In this document: one piece after another, positions 1-7,372 of the stretch
Position numbering within the stretch: the stretch's first letter is position 1
How the letters are laid out: every line of letters starts with the position of its first letter
From: Actinoplanes xinjiangensis
GTDB taxonomy: Bacteria > Actinomycetota > Actinomycetes > Mycobacteriales > Micromonosporaceae
Length of the DNA: 64,000 nucleotides
NCBI RefSeq assembly: GCF_003148685.1
Contig: NZ_QGGR01000003.1
Location: forward strand, 372,001-436,000
Direction of reading: 5' to 3'
Notes under the pieces: generated by a model
Database searches by the model: none
Seen by the model: only the letters and a program-made list of their open reading frames with translations
Told to the model about the DNA's origin: nothing
Made by a program: the position numbers and the translations under genes

Positions 1-269
1 TCGTGCCGGGAGCACTACCCGGCTCACCGCGCACGTGGACGTACCTGAGCGGGGCCGCCGAGCTGGCGATCGCCGCCGCCGTCGCGCATCCGCGGACCCG
101 CCGGGCCGGTGCGCTGGCCGCGGCGGCGCTGTTCGTCGCGGTGTTCCCGGCGAACGTGAAGATGGCGGTGGACTGGCGGCACGCGCCGCCGGCGAGACGG
201 GCCATCGCGTTCGGGCGGCTGCCGCTCCAGGCTCCGTTGATCGCCTGGGCACTGCGGGTGGCCCGCTGA
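1..269 (+). CDS. DoxX-like membrane protein, C-terminal part
   Basis: The gene enters from the left edge, so its start is outside the window; the GTG at position 3 is only the first possible in-window codon. The visible 88 residues contain two hydrophobic segments (around residues 16-30 and 37-52), the phrase FPANVKMAVD and a C-terminal LPLQAPLIAWALRVAR. This pattern is typical of the last two helices of small four-helix DoxX-family membrane proteins. The family has no single well-defined activity, so no reaction is assigned. It ends about 50 bases before the PAS gene on the same strand; whether they are co-transcribed cannot be told. Confidence 0.65.
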   Translation, partial: VPGALPGSPRTWTYLSGAAELAIAAAVAHPRTRRAGALAAAALFVAVFPANVKMAVDWRHAPPARRAIAFGRLPLQAPLIAWALRVAR

Positions 270-320
270 TTCGGCGAATTCCAGGCATGAAACGCCCCGA
301 TTGGCGACGATCAGGGCATC

Positions 321-863
321 ATGAGAGCCACCGAGGTACGGCCCACCGGTGTCGAGCGCACCTTCGGCGAGAACGAGCTGATCGTGTCCAAGACCGATCC
401 GCGCGGGGTCATCACGTACGCCAATGACGTCTTTCTCCGCGTCTCCGCCCTGCCGGAGGCGCAGACGGTGGGCAGCCCGCACAACCTGATCCGGCACCCG
501 GACATGCCGCGGGCCGTGTTCAAGCTTCTCTGGGACACCCTGGAACAGCGGCGGGAGATCTTCGCCTACGTCCTGAACCTCGCCGCCGACGGCGCGCACT
601 ACTGGGTGTTCGCGCACGTCACACCCTCCTTCGACAGGGCCGGGCGGCTGCTCGGTTATCACTCCAACCGGCGCCGGCCGGCACAGTCGTCGGTCACCGC
701 GATCCGCGAGGTCTACCGCCGGCTCCTGGAGGAGGAGCGCCGGCAGTCCCGTACCCCCGACGCGGTCGCCGCCGGGATCGCCGCACTACAGCGGATGCTC
801 GACGAGCGTGGCGTCACGTACGACGAGTTGGTCTGGCAGATCACCGACGGCAGCGGGCGATGA
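321..863 (+). CDS. PAS-domain sensor protein (Aer-like), coupled to MCP
   Basis: A 180-residue soluble protein. Residues 10-115 read as a PAS fold of the aerotaxis-receptor type: ENELIVSKTDPRGVITYAND, then the HNLIRHPDMPRAVF motif that in Aer-like PAS domains lies near the flavin pocket, then YWVFAHVTPSFD. The last 60 residues are predicted helical and could pass the signal on. There is no membrane segment. Its stop codon overlaps the ATG of the next gene (ATGA at 860-863), a chemotaxis-transducer gene, so the two are translationally coupled. Together they resemble a cytoplasmic PAS-MCP receptor divided into two polypeptides. Ligand or cofactor (FAD, haem, none) cannot be read from the sequence. 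Confidence 0.85.
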   Translation: MRATEVRPTGVERTFGENELIVSKTDPRGVITYANDVFLRVSALPEAQTVGSPHNLIRHPDMPRAVFKLLWDTLEQRREIFAYVLNLAADGAHYWVFAHVTPSFDRAGRLLGYHSNRRRPAQSSVTAIREVYRRLLEEERRQSRTPDAVAAGIAALQRMLDERGVTYDELVWQITDGSGR

Positions 864-1779
864 AGCCGAAGCCGGAGAGCGTCGACATGGCCGCTCTTGA
901 TCAGGCGGTGCGGCTGGTCACCGAGGTCTGCGAACGGGCCCTGAACGGCGACCTGGAGGCCCGGGTCCCGTTGATCAGCGGCTCGGAGCGGGCGACCCGG
1001 ATCCGGACCGCGATCAACGGGCTGCTCGATCACGTGGACGCGTTCGTCCGGGAGGCCGGAGCCGCCTCGGCGGCCGCCTCGAGGGACGGTTCCACCGGCG
1101 GTTCCTGACCCAGGGGCTGGACGGCGTGTACCGGGCGGCGGCCGAGCAGATCACCCACTCCAACCAGGTGATGAGCCGGACCGCGGCGCAGTTCGCGGAG
1201 GCGGCCCGGCAGCGGCAGGCGCTCGCCGACGAGTTGGAGTCGGCGGTGCTGACCGTTTCCGAACAGGTGGCCACGGCCGCGACCGAAATGGGCCGGTCGG
1301 CGAACGGGCTCGCCGACTTCGCCCGGGTCGCGGTCGCCGACGCCGAGCGCGGCCTGGGCACGGTGTCGTCCCTGCGCACCTCGTCGGACGAGATCCGGCA
1401 CGCCGTCGACCTGATCAACCAGGTGGCGGCGCAGACCCGGCTGCTCGCTCTGAACGCGACGATCGAGGCGGCCCGCGCCGGCTCGGCCGGGCGCGGCTTC
1501 GGCGTGGTCGCCAACGAGGTGAAGAACCTGGCCAACGAGACCAGCGCCTCCAGCGAGGAGATCATGAGCCAGGTCAACACAGTGCAGCAGTCGGCGGCCG
1601 ACGCGATCGCCGTCCTGGAAGCGGTGACCAATCGGATCCGGGAGATGAGCGGGCTCGTCGAGGGCATCGCGCTGGCCGTCGACGGCGGCCGGCACACCGA
1701 CAACGCCGGGCTGTCACAACTCGCCGAAGTGCTGCGGGCCGAGGTGTCGCGGTTCGTCACCACGATCCGCGAATCCTGA
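860..1779 (+). pseudogene. Soluble methyl-accepting chemotaxis protein, interrupted by a frameshift
   Basis: Two reading frames together give one transducer. Frame A (860-1108) carries about 75 residues of HAMP-like sequence, [29 protein letters not shown]. It runs out of homology at SAAAS and stops at 1106-1108. Frame B continues from 1081 with [20 protein letters not shown] and then the full signalling domain, including the hairpin tip [20 protein letters not shown] followed by [14 protein letters not shown]. Restoring one base near 1079-1082 (for example a G, to read TCG GAG GGA) joins the frames. No transmembrane segment is present, so the intact product would be cytoplasmic. A GTG at 1126 could allow separate translation of the signalling half. 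The cause may be a real mutation, a sequencing error or recoding; the sequence alone cannot decide. Confidence 0.8.
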
Positions 1780-1811
1780 TCCTCCGGCTCCGCACCCCGG
1801 CCGGATCGTGA

Positions 1812-2705
1812 TCAGGGCCGGCTGTAGAGGGCCTCGATGTCGGCGCGGGTGGGGAGGGCGTTGCTGGCGCCGACACGGCGCACGCAGGCGGCTCCGGCGG
1901 CGTTGGCCCAGCGGACCGCGTCGATCAGGTCGCGGCCCTCACCCCAGGCGACGGCCAGGGCGCCGGTGAAGGCGTCCCCGGCTGCCGTCGTGTCGGCCAC
2001 CTCGACCCGGAACGCCGGGACGTGCACGTCGGCGCCGTCCCGGTCGGCGTAGCGGGAGCCGTTGCCGCTGAGCGTCAGCACCACCCGCGGCACCAGGGCG
2101 AGCAGCGCCTTGACGTCCGGATCGTCGCCGCCGGTGATGGCCCTGGCCTCGGTCTCGTTGACGACCAGCAGGTCCACCTCGTCCAGCAGGCCGGACGGCA
2201 GGACCCGGGCGGGTGCCGCGTTCAGGATGGTCCTCGTCCCGGCGGCCCGGCCGGCCCGCAGCGCGGCCTGCACCGTGGCCATCGGGATCTCCTGCTGGCA
2301 GAGCAGCACGTCAGCGGCGGCGACGGCGGCCGACTCCTCGTCGGTGAGCCCGACGAAGCTGCGGTTCGCGCCCGGGCTGACCAGGATCGAATTCTCGCCG
2401 GCACGGTCCACCATGATGACCGCCACCCCGGACGAGCCGTAGCTGGTCCGTACCAGATCGACGCCCACGCCGGCCGCCGCCAACCGCGCGTTGAGGGTGA
2501 CGCCGAAGGCATCGGAGCCGATGGCTCCCAGGAAGACCGTCTCGCCGCCGGCCAGCGCGGCGGCGATGGCCTGATTGGCGCCCTTGCCGCCGGGCGTCAT
2601 CACGAAGTCGTCACCGAGCACGGTCTCCCCCGGCCGGGGCAGGCTCGGCGCCAGCCCGACCAGGTCCATGTTCGCGCTGCCCACGACGACGACCCGGGTC
2701 GGCAT
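1812..2705 (-). CDS. rbsK: Ribokinase-type sugar kinase (PfkB family)
   Basis: 297 residues, normal ribokinase length. It begins RVVVVGSANMDLVGLAP and has the first PfkB signature GGKGANQAIAAALAGG near residues 38-53. The second signature, VEVADTTAAGDAFTGALAVA, lies near residue 235 and holds the catalytic Asp in the AAGD motif. It would phosphorylate ribose or a related sugar at the 5-OH with ATP in the cytoplasm. The ATG overlaps the stop codon of the upstream ABC ATPase (TGATG), so the two are an operon, although no sugar permease or binding protein is present. The substrate could be another pentose or nucleoside, since PfkB members are hard to tell apart by sequence. Confidence 0.9.
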   Translation of the reverse strand: MPTRVVVVGSANMDLVGLAPSLPRPGETVLGDDFVMTPGGKGANQAIAAALAGGETVFLGAIGSDAFGVTLNARLAAAGVGVDLVRTSYGSSGVAVIMVDRAGENSILVSPGANRSFVGLTDEESAAVAAADVLLCQQEIPMATVQAALRAGRAAGTRTILNAAPARVLPSGLLDEVDLLVVNETEARAITGGDDPDVKALLALVPRVVLTLSGNGSRYADRDGADVHVPAFRVEVADTTAAGDAFTGALAVAWGEGRDLIDAVRWANAAGAACVRRVGASNALPTRADIEALYSRP

Positions 2706-3520
2706 CAGCCGGCCCGTGCGGTGTACCGATCGCCGAACCGGTCGACGATCAGCGGCAGCCCGAAGGCCTTCGTCAGATTCTCCGCGGTCATCACCTCGGC
2801 GAGCAGACCGGCCGCGACCACCGTGCCCTCGCGCAGCAGCAGGCCGTGGGTGAAGCCCGGCGGGATCTCCTCGACGTGGTGGGTGACCAGCACCATCGCC
2901 GGGGCGTCCGGGTCGAGCGCCAGCTCGGTGAGGTGACCGATCAGCGTCTCCCGGCCGCCCAGGTCGAGGCCCGCGGTCGGCTCGTCGAGCAGCATCAGCT
3001 CGGGGTCGGTCATCAGCGCCCGGGCGATCTGGGTGCGTTTGCGCTCCCCCTCGGAGAGGGTGCCGAACTCACGGTCGGCGAACGCCCCGATGCCGAGCTG
3101 GTCGAGCAGCTCCCGGGCCCGCGCCTCGTCCTGCGGGTCGTAGCTCTCCCGCCAGCGGCCGACCACCGACCACGCGGCGGTCACCACCACGTCGAGCACC
3201 CGCTCGGACGGTGGGACCTGATCGGCGAACCGGCCGGTGGTCATGCCGACCCGGGTCCGCAGCTCGGTCACGTCGGTCCGGCCCAGTTTCTCGCCCAGCA
3301 CATACGCGTTTCCCCGCGTCGGATGCATCCGGGCGGACGCCAGATTGAGCAGGGTGGTCTTGCCCGCACCGTTCGGGCCGAGCACCACCCACCGCTCGTC
3401 CAGCTCGACCTGCCAGGACAGGTCGCGGATCAGGTAATTTCCACCGCGCACCACGTTGACGCGGTCGAAGGCGATGACGGTGTCCTCGTCGGGCGGAATG
3501 GATACGGCAGCCTCGCGCAC
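2705..3520 (-). CDS. ABC transporter ATP-binding protein, orphan
   Basis: An ATPase of about 271 residues with Walker A GPNGAGKTT, ABC signature LSEGERKRTQIARAL, Walker B LMLLDEPTAGLD and the H-loop VTHH. I place the start at the GTG at 3520, because the open frame continues upstream only into palindromic repeat DNA, where it reads as nonsense. The order of motifs and the HVEEIPPGFTHGLLLREG ending match the COG1119/ModF-like ATPases common in actinobacteria. No permease is encoded nearby, and its only operon partner is rbsK. The transported substrate, if there is one, is unknown. Confidence 0.85.
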   Translation of the reverse strand: MREAAVSIPPDEDTVIAFDRVNVVRGGNYLIRDLSWQVELDERWVVLGPNGAGKTTLLNLASARMHPTRGNAYVLGEKLGRTDVTELRTRVGMTTGRFADQVPPSERVLDVVVTAAWSVVGRWRESYDPQDEARARELLDQLGIGAFADREFGTLSEGERKRTQIARALMTDPELMLLDEPTAGLDLGGRETLIGHLTELALDPDAPAMVLVTHHVEEIPPGFTHGLLLREGTVVAAGLLAEVMTAENLTKAFGLPLIVDRFGDRYTARAG

Positions 3521-3589
3521 GCGTCCATCCAACCACGTCCGCTCCCGGCAGCCGGACGGCGTGCCGGTGACCCGCCCCCGCGGGGGAAA

Positions 3590-3709
3590 CCAGCTGGTCC
3601 CCACCGCTGTCTCAGCTGCGCTGAGACAACGGTGAGAGCCAGCCGAACCTACCTGGCTGGTCGCCACCGTTGCCTCAGCGCAGCTGAGACAACGGTGAGA
3701 GCCAGCCGG
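3590..3709. repeat. Palindromic repeat family 1, two copies
   Basis: Two imperfect palindromes lie side by side (3590-3645 and 3652-3709). Each has arms reading GGCTGGTC(C/G)CCACCGCTGT and its complement, around a centre CTCAGCGCAGCTGAG (first copy CTCAGCTGCGCTGAG). They sit just downstream of the ROK gene stop codon (3719, minus strand) and upstream of the ABC ATPase start. As RNA they would fold into a stem of about 25 base pairs with almost no loop. No T-run follows. Further copies are at 6915, 35596, 42417 and 46597. Confidence 0.9.
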
Positions 3710-3718
3710 TGTCTTCTG

Positions 3719-4897
3719 TCAGTCGGTGGTGGAGCCGAAGACCTCGTCGCGGACGGCGTCCAAGGCCGTGCGGAGGGCGCCGTGCAGGACCGGCTCGGAG
3801 GCCACGCCGGTCACCACGACCTTGGGCGAGACGAGGGTGATCGCCGCGACCTCGCGTTCCACCCGTTCGGCGAGGGCGGGACCGCCGGCCCGGCTGACCT
3901 CGCCGGCCAGCACGACGAGCGGCGGGTCGAGGACCGCGCAGGTGGCGGCCACGCCGAGGGCCAGCCGGCGGGCCAGTTCGTCGAGGACGGGTTCACCGGC
4001 CGGGCCGGCGGCGACGGCGGCGCGGACCACGTCGGAGGCCTCGGCACCGCGGAAGCCGAACTGCTTGCCGATGGCCTTGACCGCGTCGGCACCGGCGATC
4101 GACTGGAACGCACCCTTCACGCCGCGGCGGGAGGCGTTGTGGGGCACCTCGGCGCCACCGACCGGCAGGTAGCCGATCTCCCCGGCGGCTCCGGTGGCAC
4201 CCTGGTGGAGGCGGCCGTTGATGACCGTGGCGAGGCCGACGCCCCGGCCGATCCAGATCAGGGCGAAATCGGTCACGCCGGTGGCCGCGCCGGTGCTCGA
4301 CTCGGCGACGGCGGCCAGGTTGACGTCGTTGCCGAAGAAGACCGGGATGTTGAGGTCGCGGCGCAGGTCGGCGAGCAGGCCGCGATGCCAGCGGGGCAGG
4401 TCGTGAGCGAACGAGATCTCACCGGACTGCGGGTCGACCAGGCCGGGGGTGCCGAGCACGACGCGGCGCACCGAGGACATGTCGGCGCCGGCTTCACCGG
4501 CGGCCTGGACGACGGCGTTGTGTACGACCCCGACCGGATCGTCGGTGTCCTTGGTGCTCTGCTCGACCCGGCTGATCACGGTTCCGGCGATGTCCGCGCA
4601 GGCGGCGACCACGCCGTCCGGCCCGACCTCGACACCGATGACGTGGGCGCTGCCCGGGGTGACCGCGTAGAGCTGTGCGTTCGGGCCGCGACCGCCGGCC
4701 TGCTCACCGACCCGGCGGACCAGTCCGCGCTCCTCCAGGCGTTCCACCAGCTGGGAGGCGGTGACTTTGCTGAGACCGGTCATCTCGCCGAGCTGGGCCC
4801 GGGTGAGCGGGCCTCGGGTGAGCAGCAGATCCAGTGCGGCGCGGTCGTTGAGAGCGCGCAGCAACCGGGGCGTGCCCGGAAGGCGAGTGGCGGCCAT
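3719..4897 (-). CDS. ROK-family transcriptional regulator
   Basis: 392 residues from the ATG at 4897; the open frame extends further upstream but only over the divergent control region. Residues 10-75 form a winged helix-turn-helix (LTRAQLGEMTGLSKVTASQLVERLEERGLV). From about residue 90 there is a ROK sugar-kinase-like domain with the acidic motif FFGNDVNLAAVAES and GAAGEIGYLPV. The usual zinc-binding CxCGxxGC motif of ROK proteins is missing in the expected region (EVPHNASRRGVKGA). It is divergent from the hexosaminidase gene, with 170 bases between, so it probably controls that gene in response to an amino-sugar ligand. That role is inferred from position. Confidence 0.88.
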   Translation of the reverse strand: MAATRLPGTPRLLRALNDRAALDLLLTRGPLTRAQLGEMTGLSKVTASQLVERLEERGLVRRVGEQAGGRGPNAQLYAVTPGSAHVIGVEVGPDGVVAACADIAGTVISRVEQSTKDTDDPVGVVHNAVVQAAGEAGADMSSVRRVVLGTPGLVDPQSGEISFAHDLPRWHRGLLADLRRDLNIPVFFGNDVNLAAVAESSTGAATGVTDFALIWIGRGVGLATVINGRLHQGATGAAGEIGYLPVGGAEVPHNASRRGVKGAFQSIAGADAVKAIGKQFGFRGAEASDVVRAAVAAGPAGEPVLDELARRLALGVAATCAVLDPPLVVLAGEVSRAGGPALAERVEREVAAITLVSPKVVVTGVASEPVLHGALRTALDAVRDEVFGSTTD

Positions 4898-4913
4898 AAC
4901 ATAGTCCCCTAAT

Positions 4914-4936
4914 ACTAAGGATTCTTTCCTGTTAGT
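4914..4936. promoter_or_regulatory. Candidate operator between ROK gene and hexosaminidase gene
   Basis: The 170-base divergent gap is AT-rich near the ROK start and holds an imperfect inverted repeat, with ACTAAGGA on one side and TCCTGTTAGT on the other. It resembles the TTAGGAAA-type sites bound by NagC/Mlc-like ROK regulators. Its place a few bases upstream of the ROK ATG fits autoregulation and control of the divergent gene. I cannot assign -35/-10 boxes with confidence. The rest of the gap (4937-5060) shows no clear feature. Confidence 0.45.
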
Positions 4937-5067
4937 GTCGACGCACGACACGCAGCCGCAGCGTAACGGTAGGCAATGTCGCCGGACCGCAAGGTGGCTA
5001 TCGACTCCGAGCGATCATGGCAGCTCCGGGCCACGTGCGGCCATAGTTGCGTCATCGGAAGGACACC

Positions 5068-6756
5068 ATGGCGATCGACCCCGGCCTCCGCCGACTGGCC
5101 CTGCGCACCCTGCTCGCCGCGTTTCCCGGCGCGACCGTGCCGCCGTGGGCCGGCGATCTCCTGCTCGACGGGCTGGCCGGGCACACCTTGTTCGGTGGCA
5201 ACGTGGTCGATCCCGGTCAGGTCGCCGATCTCACCGCCCAGCTGCGGTCCGCCCGCGCGGACGTGCTGATCGCGATCGACGAGGAGGGTGGCGACGTCAC
5301 CCGGCTCGGGCACCGGACCGGTAGCGCGTACCCCGGGAACGCCGCCCTCGGCGCGGCCGGCAACCTCGACCTGACCCGCCGGGTGTACGCCGCGATCGGC
5401 GCCGACCTGGCCGCCACCGGGATCAACCTGGACCTGGCGCCGACCGTCGACGTCAACACCGCCGACGACAACCCGATCATCGGCACCCGGTCGTTCGGGG
5501 CCGACCCGGAGCTGGTCGCCCGGCACACCGCCGCCGCCGTCACCGGCCTCCAGTCCAGTGGGGTCGCCGCCTGCGCCAAACACTTCCCCGGGCACGGGGC
5601 CACCGTCACCGACTCCCACCTCGAACTGCCGACCGTCGACGTGCCGCTGTCCCTGCTGCGCTCCCGGGACCTGCCGCCGTTCGCCGCCGCCGTCGAGGCC
5701 GGGGTCAAGTCGGTGATGAGCGCCCACATCCGGGTGCCGCAGCTGACCGGCGACGGCCCGGCCACCTTCAGCCGGACCGCGCTGACCGGACTGCTCCGCC
5801 ACGAACTCGGCTTCCGCGGCGTGATCGTCACCGACGCGCTGGAGATGCGGGGCGCGGCCGGTGCGGCCGGCAGCATCCCGCGGGCCGCCGTCGCCGCCCT
5901 GGCCGCCGGTGCCGACCTGCTCTGCATCGGCGCGGTCGTCGACCGGGAACTGGTCGAGGCGATCGCCGCCGAGATCGCGGCCGCCACCGGCGACGGGCGG
6001 CTCAGCCTCGACCGGCTCGAGGACGCGGCCGAACGCAACGCCGCGCTGGCCGCCTGGAGCATGCCGACCACGGCGGCCGCCGCCGCGTCGTCGCCGAAAG
6101 ACCAACGGGCCGGCACCGGCGCACCGATCCTCACCGTCAGTGACCGGCCCGGCTCCGACGCATCCGCCCCCACCGGCAGCGACCGGTCCGGCTTCGGCGT
6201 ACCCATCCTCACCGTCAGCGACCGGTCCGGCTCCGACACACCCATCGTCAGCGACCCGTCCGGCTTCGGCGCAGCCATCGCGACGACCGAAACGGCCCGG
6301 CCCGATCTCGCCTTGGGTGTCGAGGCGGCCCGCCAGGGGATGCGGTTCGAGGGATCGGACGACCGGCTGCGCAATCCGCTGGTGGTGCGGTTCGTGGCCG
6401 GCTACTCGATCGCCGAGGGCAAGGTGCCGTGGGGACTCGCGCCGCACCTGGCGAGCACCGAGGAGATCGAGCTGGTGGCCGCTGACACCACCGTCGAGTC
6501 GATCACGGAGCGTGCCGGGGACCGGCCGATCGTGCTGGTCGGCCGCCGCCTGCACAACTCCCCCGCGGCCCGGACCCTGATCGAGAAACTGGCCGCGGAA
6601 CGCCCGGTCGGCGTGGTCGAGATGGGCTGGCCCTCAGTGTGGCGCCCGGCCGGCGTGGACGCCTTCGTGATCACGCACGGTGCCAGTCTCGCCAACAGCC
6701 GCGCCGCCGCCGAGGCACTCGGCCTGACCGGCCGCACGTCACCGCGCTCAGCCTGA
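5068..6756 (+). CDS. nagZ: Beta-N-acetylhexosaminidase, glycoside hydrolase family 3 (NagZ-like)
   Basis: 562 residues from the ATG at 5068, preceded by GGAAGGA at a spacing of about five bases. The GH3 catalytic domain covers residues 1 to about 340. It has DEEGGDVTRL, the NagZ-specific loop KHFPGHG (about residue 171) that supplies the His-Asp general acid pair, and the nucleophile Asp in IVTDALEM (about residue 256). It would release N-acetylglucosamine from muropeptides or chitobiose. No signal peptide is visible, so it acts in the cytoplasm. Residues 345-405 are a low-complexity linker with repeats of PILTVSDRSGSD. The last 140 residues form a separate domain as in longer actinobacterial NagZ proteins. 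It is divergent from the ROK gene. Confidence 0.9.
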   Translation: MAIDPGLRRLALRTLLAAFPGATVPPWAGDLLLDGLAGHTLFGGNVVDPGQVADLTAQLRSARADVLIAIDEEGGDVTRLGHRTGSAYPGNAALGAAGNLDLTRRVYAAIGADLAATGINLDLAPTVDVNTADDNPIIGTRSFGADPELVARHTAAAVTGLQSSGVAACAKHFPGHGATVTDSHLELPTVDVPLSLLRSRDLPPFAAAVEAGVKSVMSAHIRVPQLTGDGPATFSRTALTGLLRHELGFRGVIVTDALEMRGAAGAAGSIPRAAVAALAAGADLLCIGAVVDRELVEAIAAEIAAATGDGRLSLDRLEDAAERNAALAAWSMPTTAAAAASSPKDQRAGTGAPILTVSDRPGSDASAPTGSDRSGFGVPILTVSDRSGSDTPIVSDPSGFGAAIATTETARPDLALGVEAARQGMRFEGSDDRLRNPLVVRFVAGYSIAEGKVPWGLAPHLASTEEIELVAADTTVESITERAGDRPIVLVGRRLHNSPAARTLIEKLAAERPVGVVEMGWPSVWRPAGVDAFVITHGASLANSRAAAEALGLTGRTSPRSA

Positions 6757-6792
6757 CCGGCCGGACGTCACCGCGCTCAGCCTGACCGACCG
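6720..6792 (+). repeat. 30-bp tandem repeat overlapping the nagZ stop
   Basis: Units of 30 bases containing CCTGACCGGCCGGACGTCAC begin near 6722, 6752 and 6782. The first encodes the last residues of NagZ (LTGRTSPRSA), and the others lie past the stop codon. It looks like a local duplication that left the gene end intact. The rest of the gap up to 6914 is GC-rich and otherwise featureless. Confidence 0.7.
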
Positions 6793-6914
6793 GGCGCCGC
6801 CGCACCCGACCCAGCCCGGCCCGGTGGGGCGTCACCGCACTCGGCCCACCCGGACCGACCGGGCGGCACCGCGCTCGGCCGTGGCCGGCTGGACGTCAAC
6901 GCCCTCGCCGCTGG

Positions 6915-7089
6915 CCGGCTGGACGCCACCGCTGTCTCAGCGCAGCTGAGACAACGGTGAGAACCAGCCGGATCCAGCGGGACGCCACCGCTGTCTCAGC
7001 GCAGCTGAAACAGCGGTGAGAACCAGCCGGATCCGGCGGGACGCCACCGTTGTTTCAGCGCAGCTGAGACAGCGGTGAGAGCCAGCCGG
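6915..7089. repeat. Palindromic repeat family 1, three tandem copies
   Basis: Three palindromes (6915-6971, 6973-7030, 7032-7089) are spaced exactly 59 bases apart. Each has CCACCG(C/T)TGT(C/T)TCAGCG facing CAGCTGA(G/A)ACA(G/A)CGGTGAGA and ends AACCAGCCGGATCC or GCCAGCCGGATCC. Differences between copies often keep base pairing possible. The array lies between the convergent nagZ and gdh genes. Confidence 0.92.
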
Positions 7090-7311
7090 ATCCGGCGGCA
7101 GCATCACGGTGCGTTACTAGGCACATGCCGGACGTCACGAGTGTCCGTCTATGGGCGAAACTTCCGGGCGAACCGGACCATCCGAACGGTCAATCCGCCT
7201 ACGCTCCGCTTCCCTGCGCGCTGCCACGTCACCTAGCGTGATGACCAGAAGGTGGGTCTGGGGAAACGTCGCGGAACTCGGCTCGGGACCAGTTCGAACC
7301 GCGGCGCAGAC

Positions 7312-7366
7312 GGTGAGCCGGACTTCAGCAGGGCCTCGGGAGCTGCCCGTTGAAGTCCGGCTCACC
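7312..7366. terminator. Perfect 16-bp hairpin downstream of gdh
   Basis: GGTGAGCCGGACTTCA (7312-7327) pairs perfectly with TGAAGTCCGGCTCACC (7351-7366) across a 23-base loop that can itself form a small GCAG/CTGC stem. It begins six bases after the gdh stop on the minus strand. The run of six A (minus-strand T) lies between the stop codon and the hairpin, not after it, so this is not a classic intrinsic terminator. It could act as a 3' processing or stabilising stem. The stretch 7090-7311 holds nothing I can identify. Confidence 0.6.
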
Positions 7367-7372
7367 AAAAAA

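Noticed and set aside
2846..4912. 688-codon plus-strand open frame
   Set aside because: It runs antisense to the ABC ATPase and ROK genes, reads as Arg/Gly/Asp-rich nonsense and has no start signal; it is a high-GC shadow.
4915..6555. 546-codon minus frame opposite nagZ
   Set aside because: Antisense to conserved GH3 motifs; Gly/Asp/Val repeats come from the nagZ linker.
6915..7089. CRISPR-like array of three spaced repeats
   Set aside because: The units are long palindromes with almost no spacer, spaced 59 bases, with no cas genes; spacer-repeat structure is absent.
7285..7312. Possible tRNA T-arm (AGTTCGAACC)
   Set aside because: The flanking bases cannot form a five-pair T stem, and no acceptor, D or anticodon arm fits around it.
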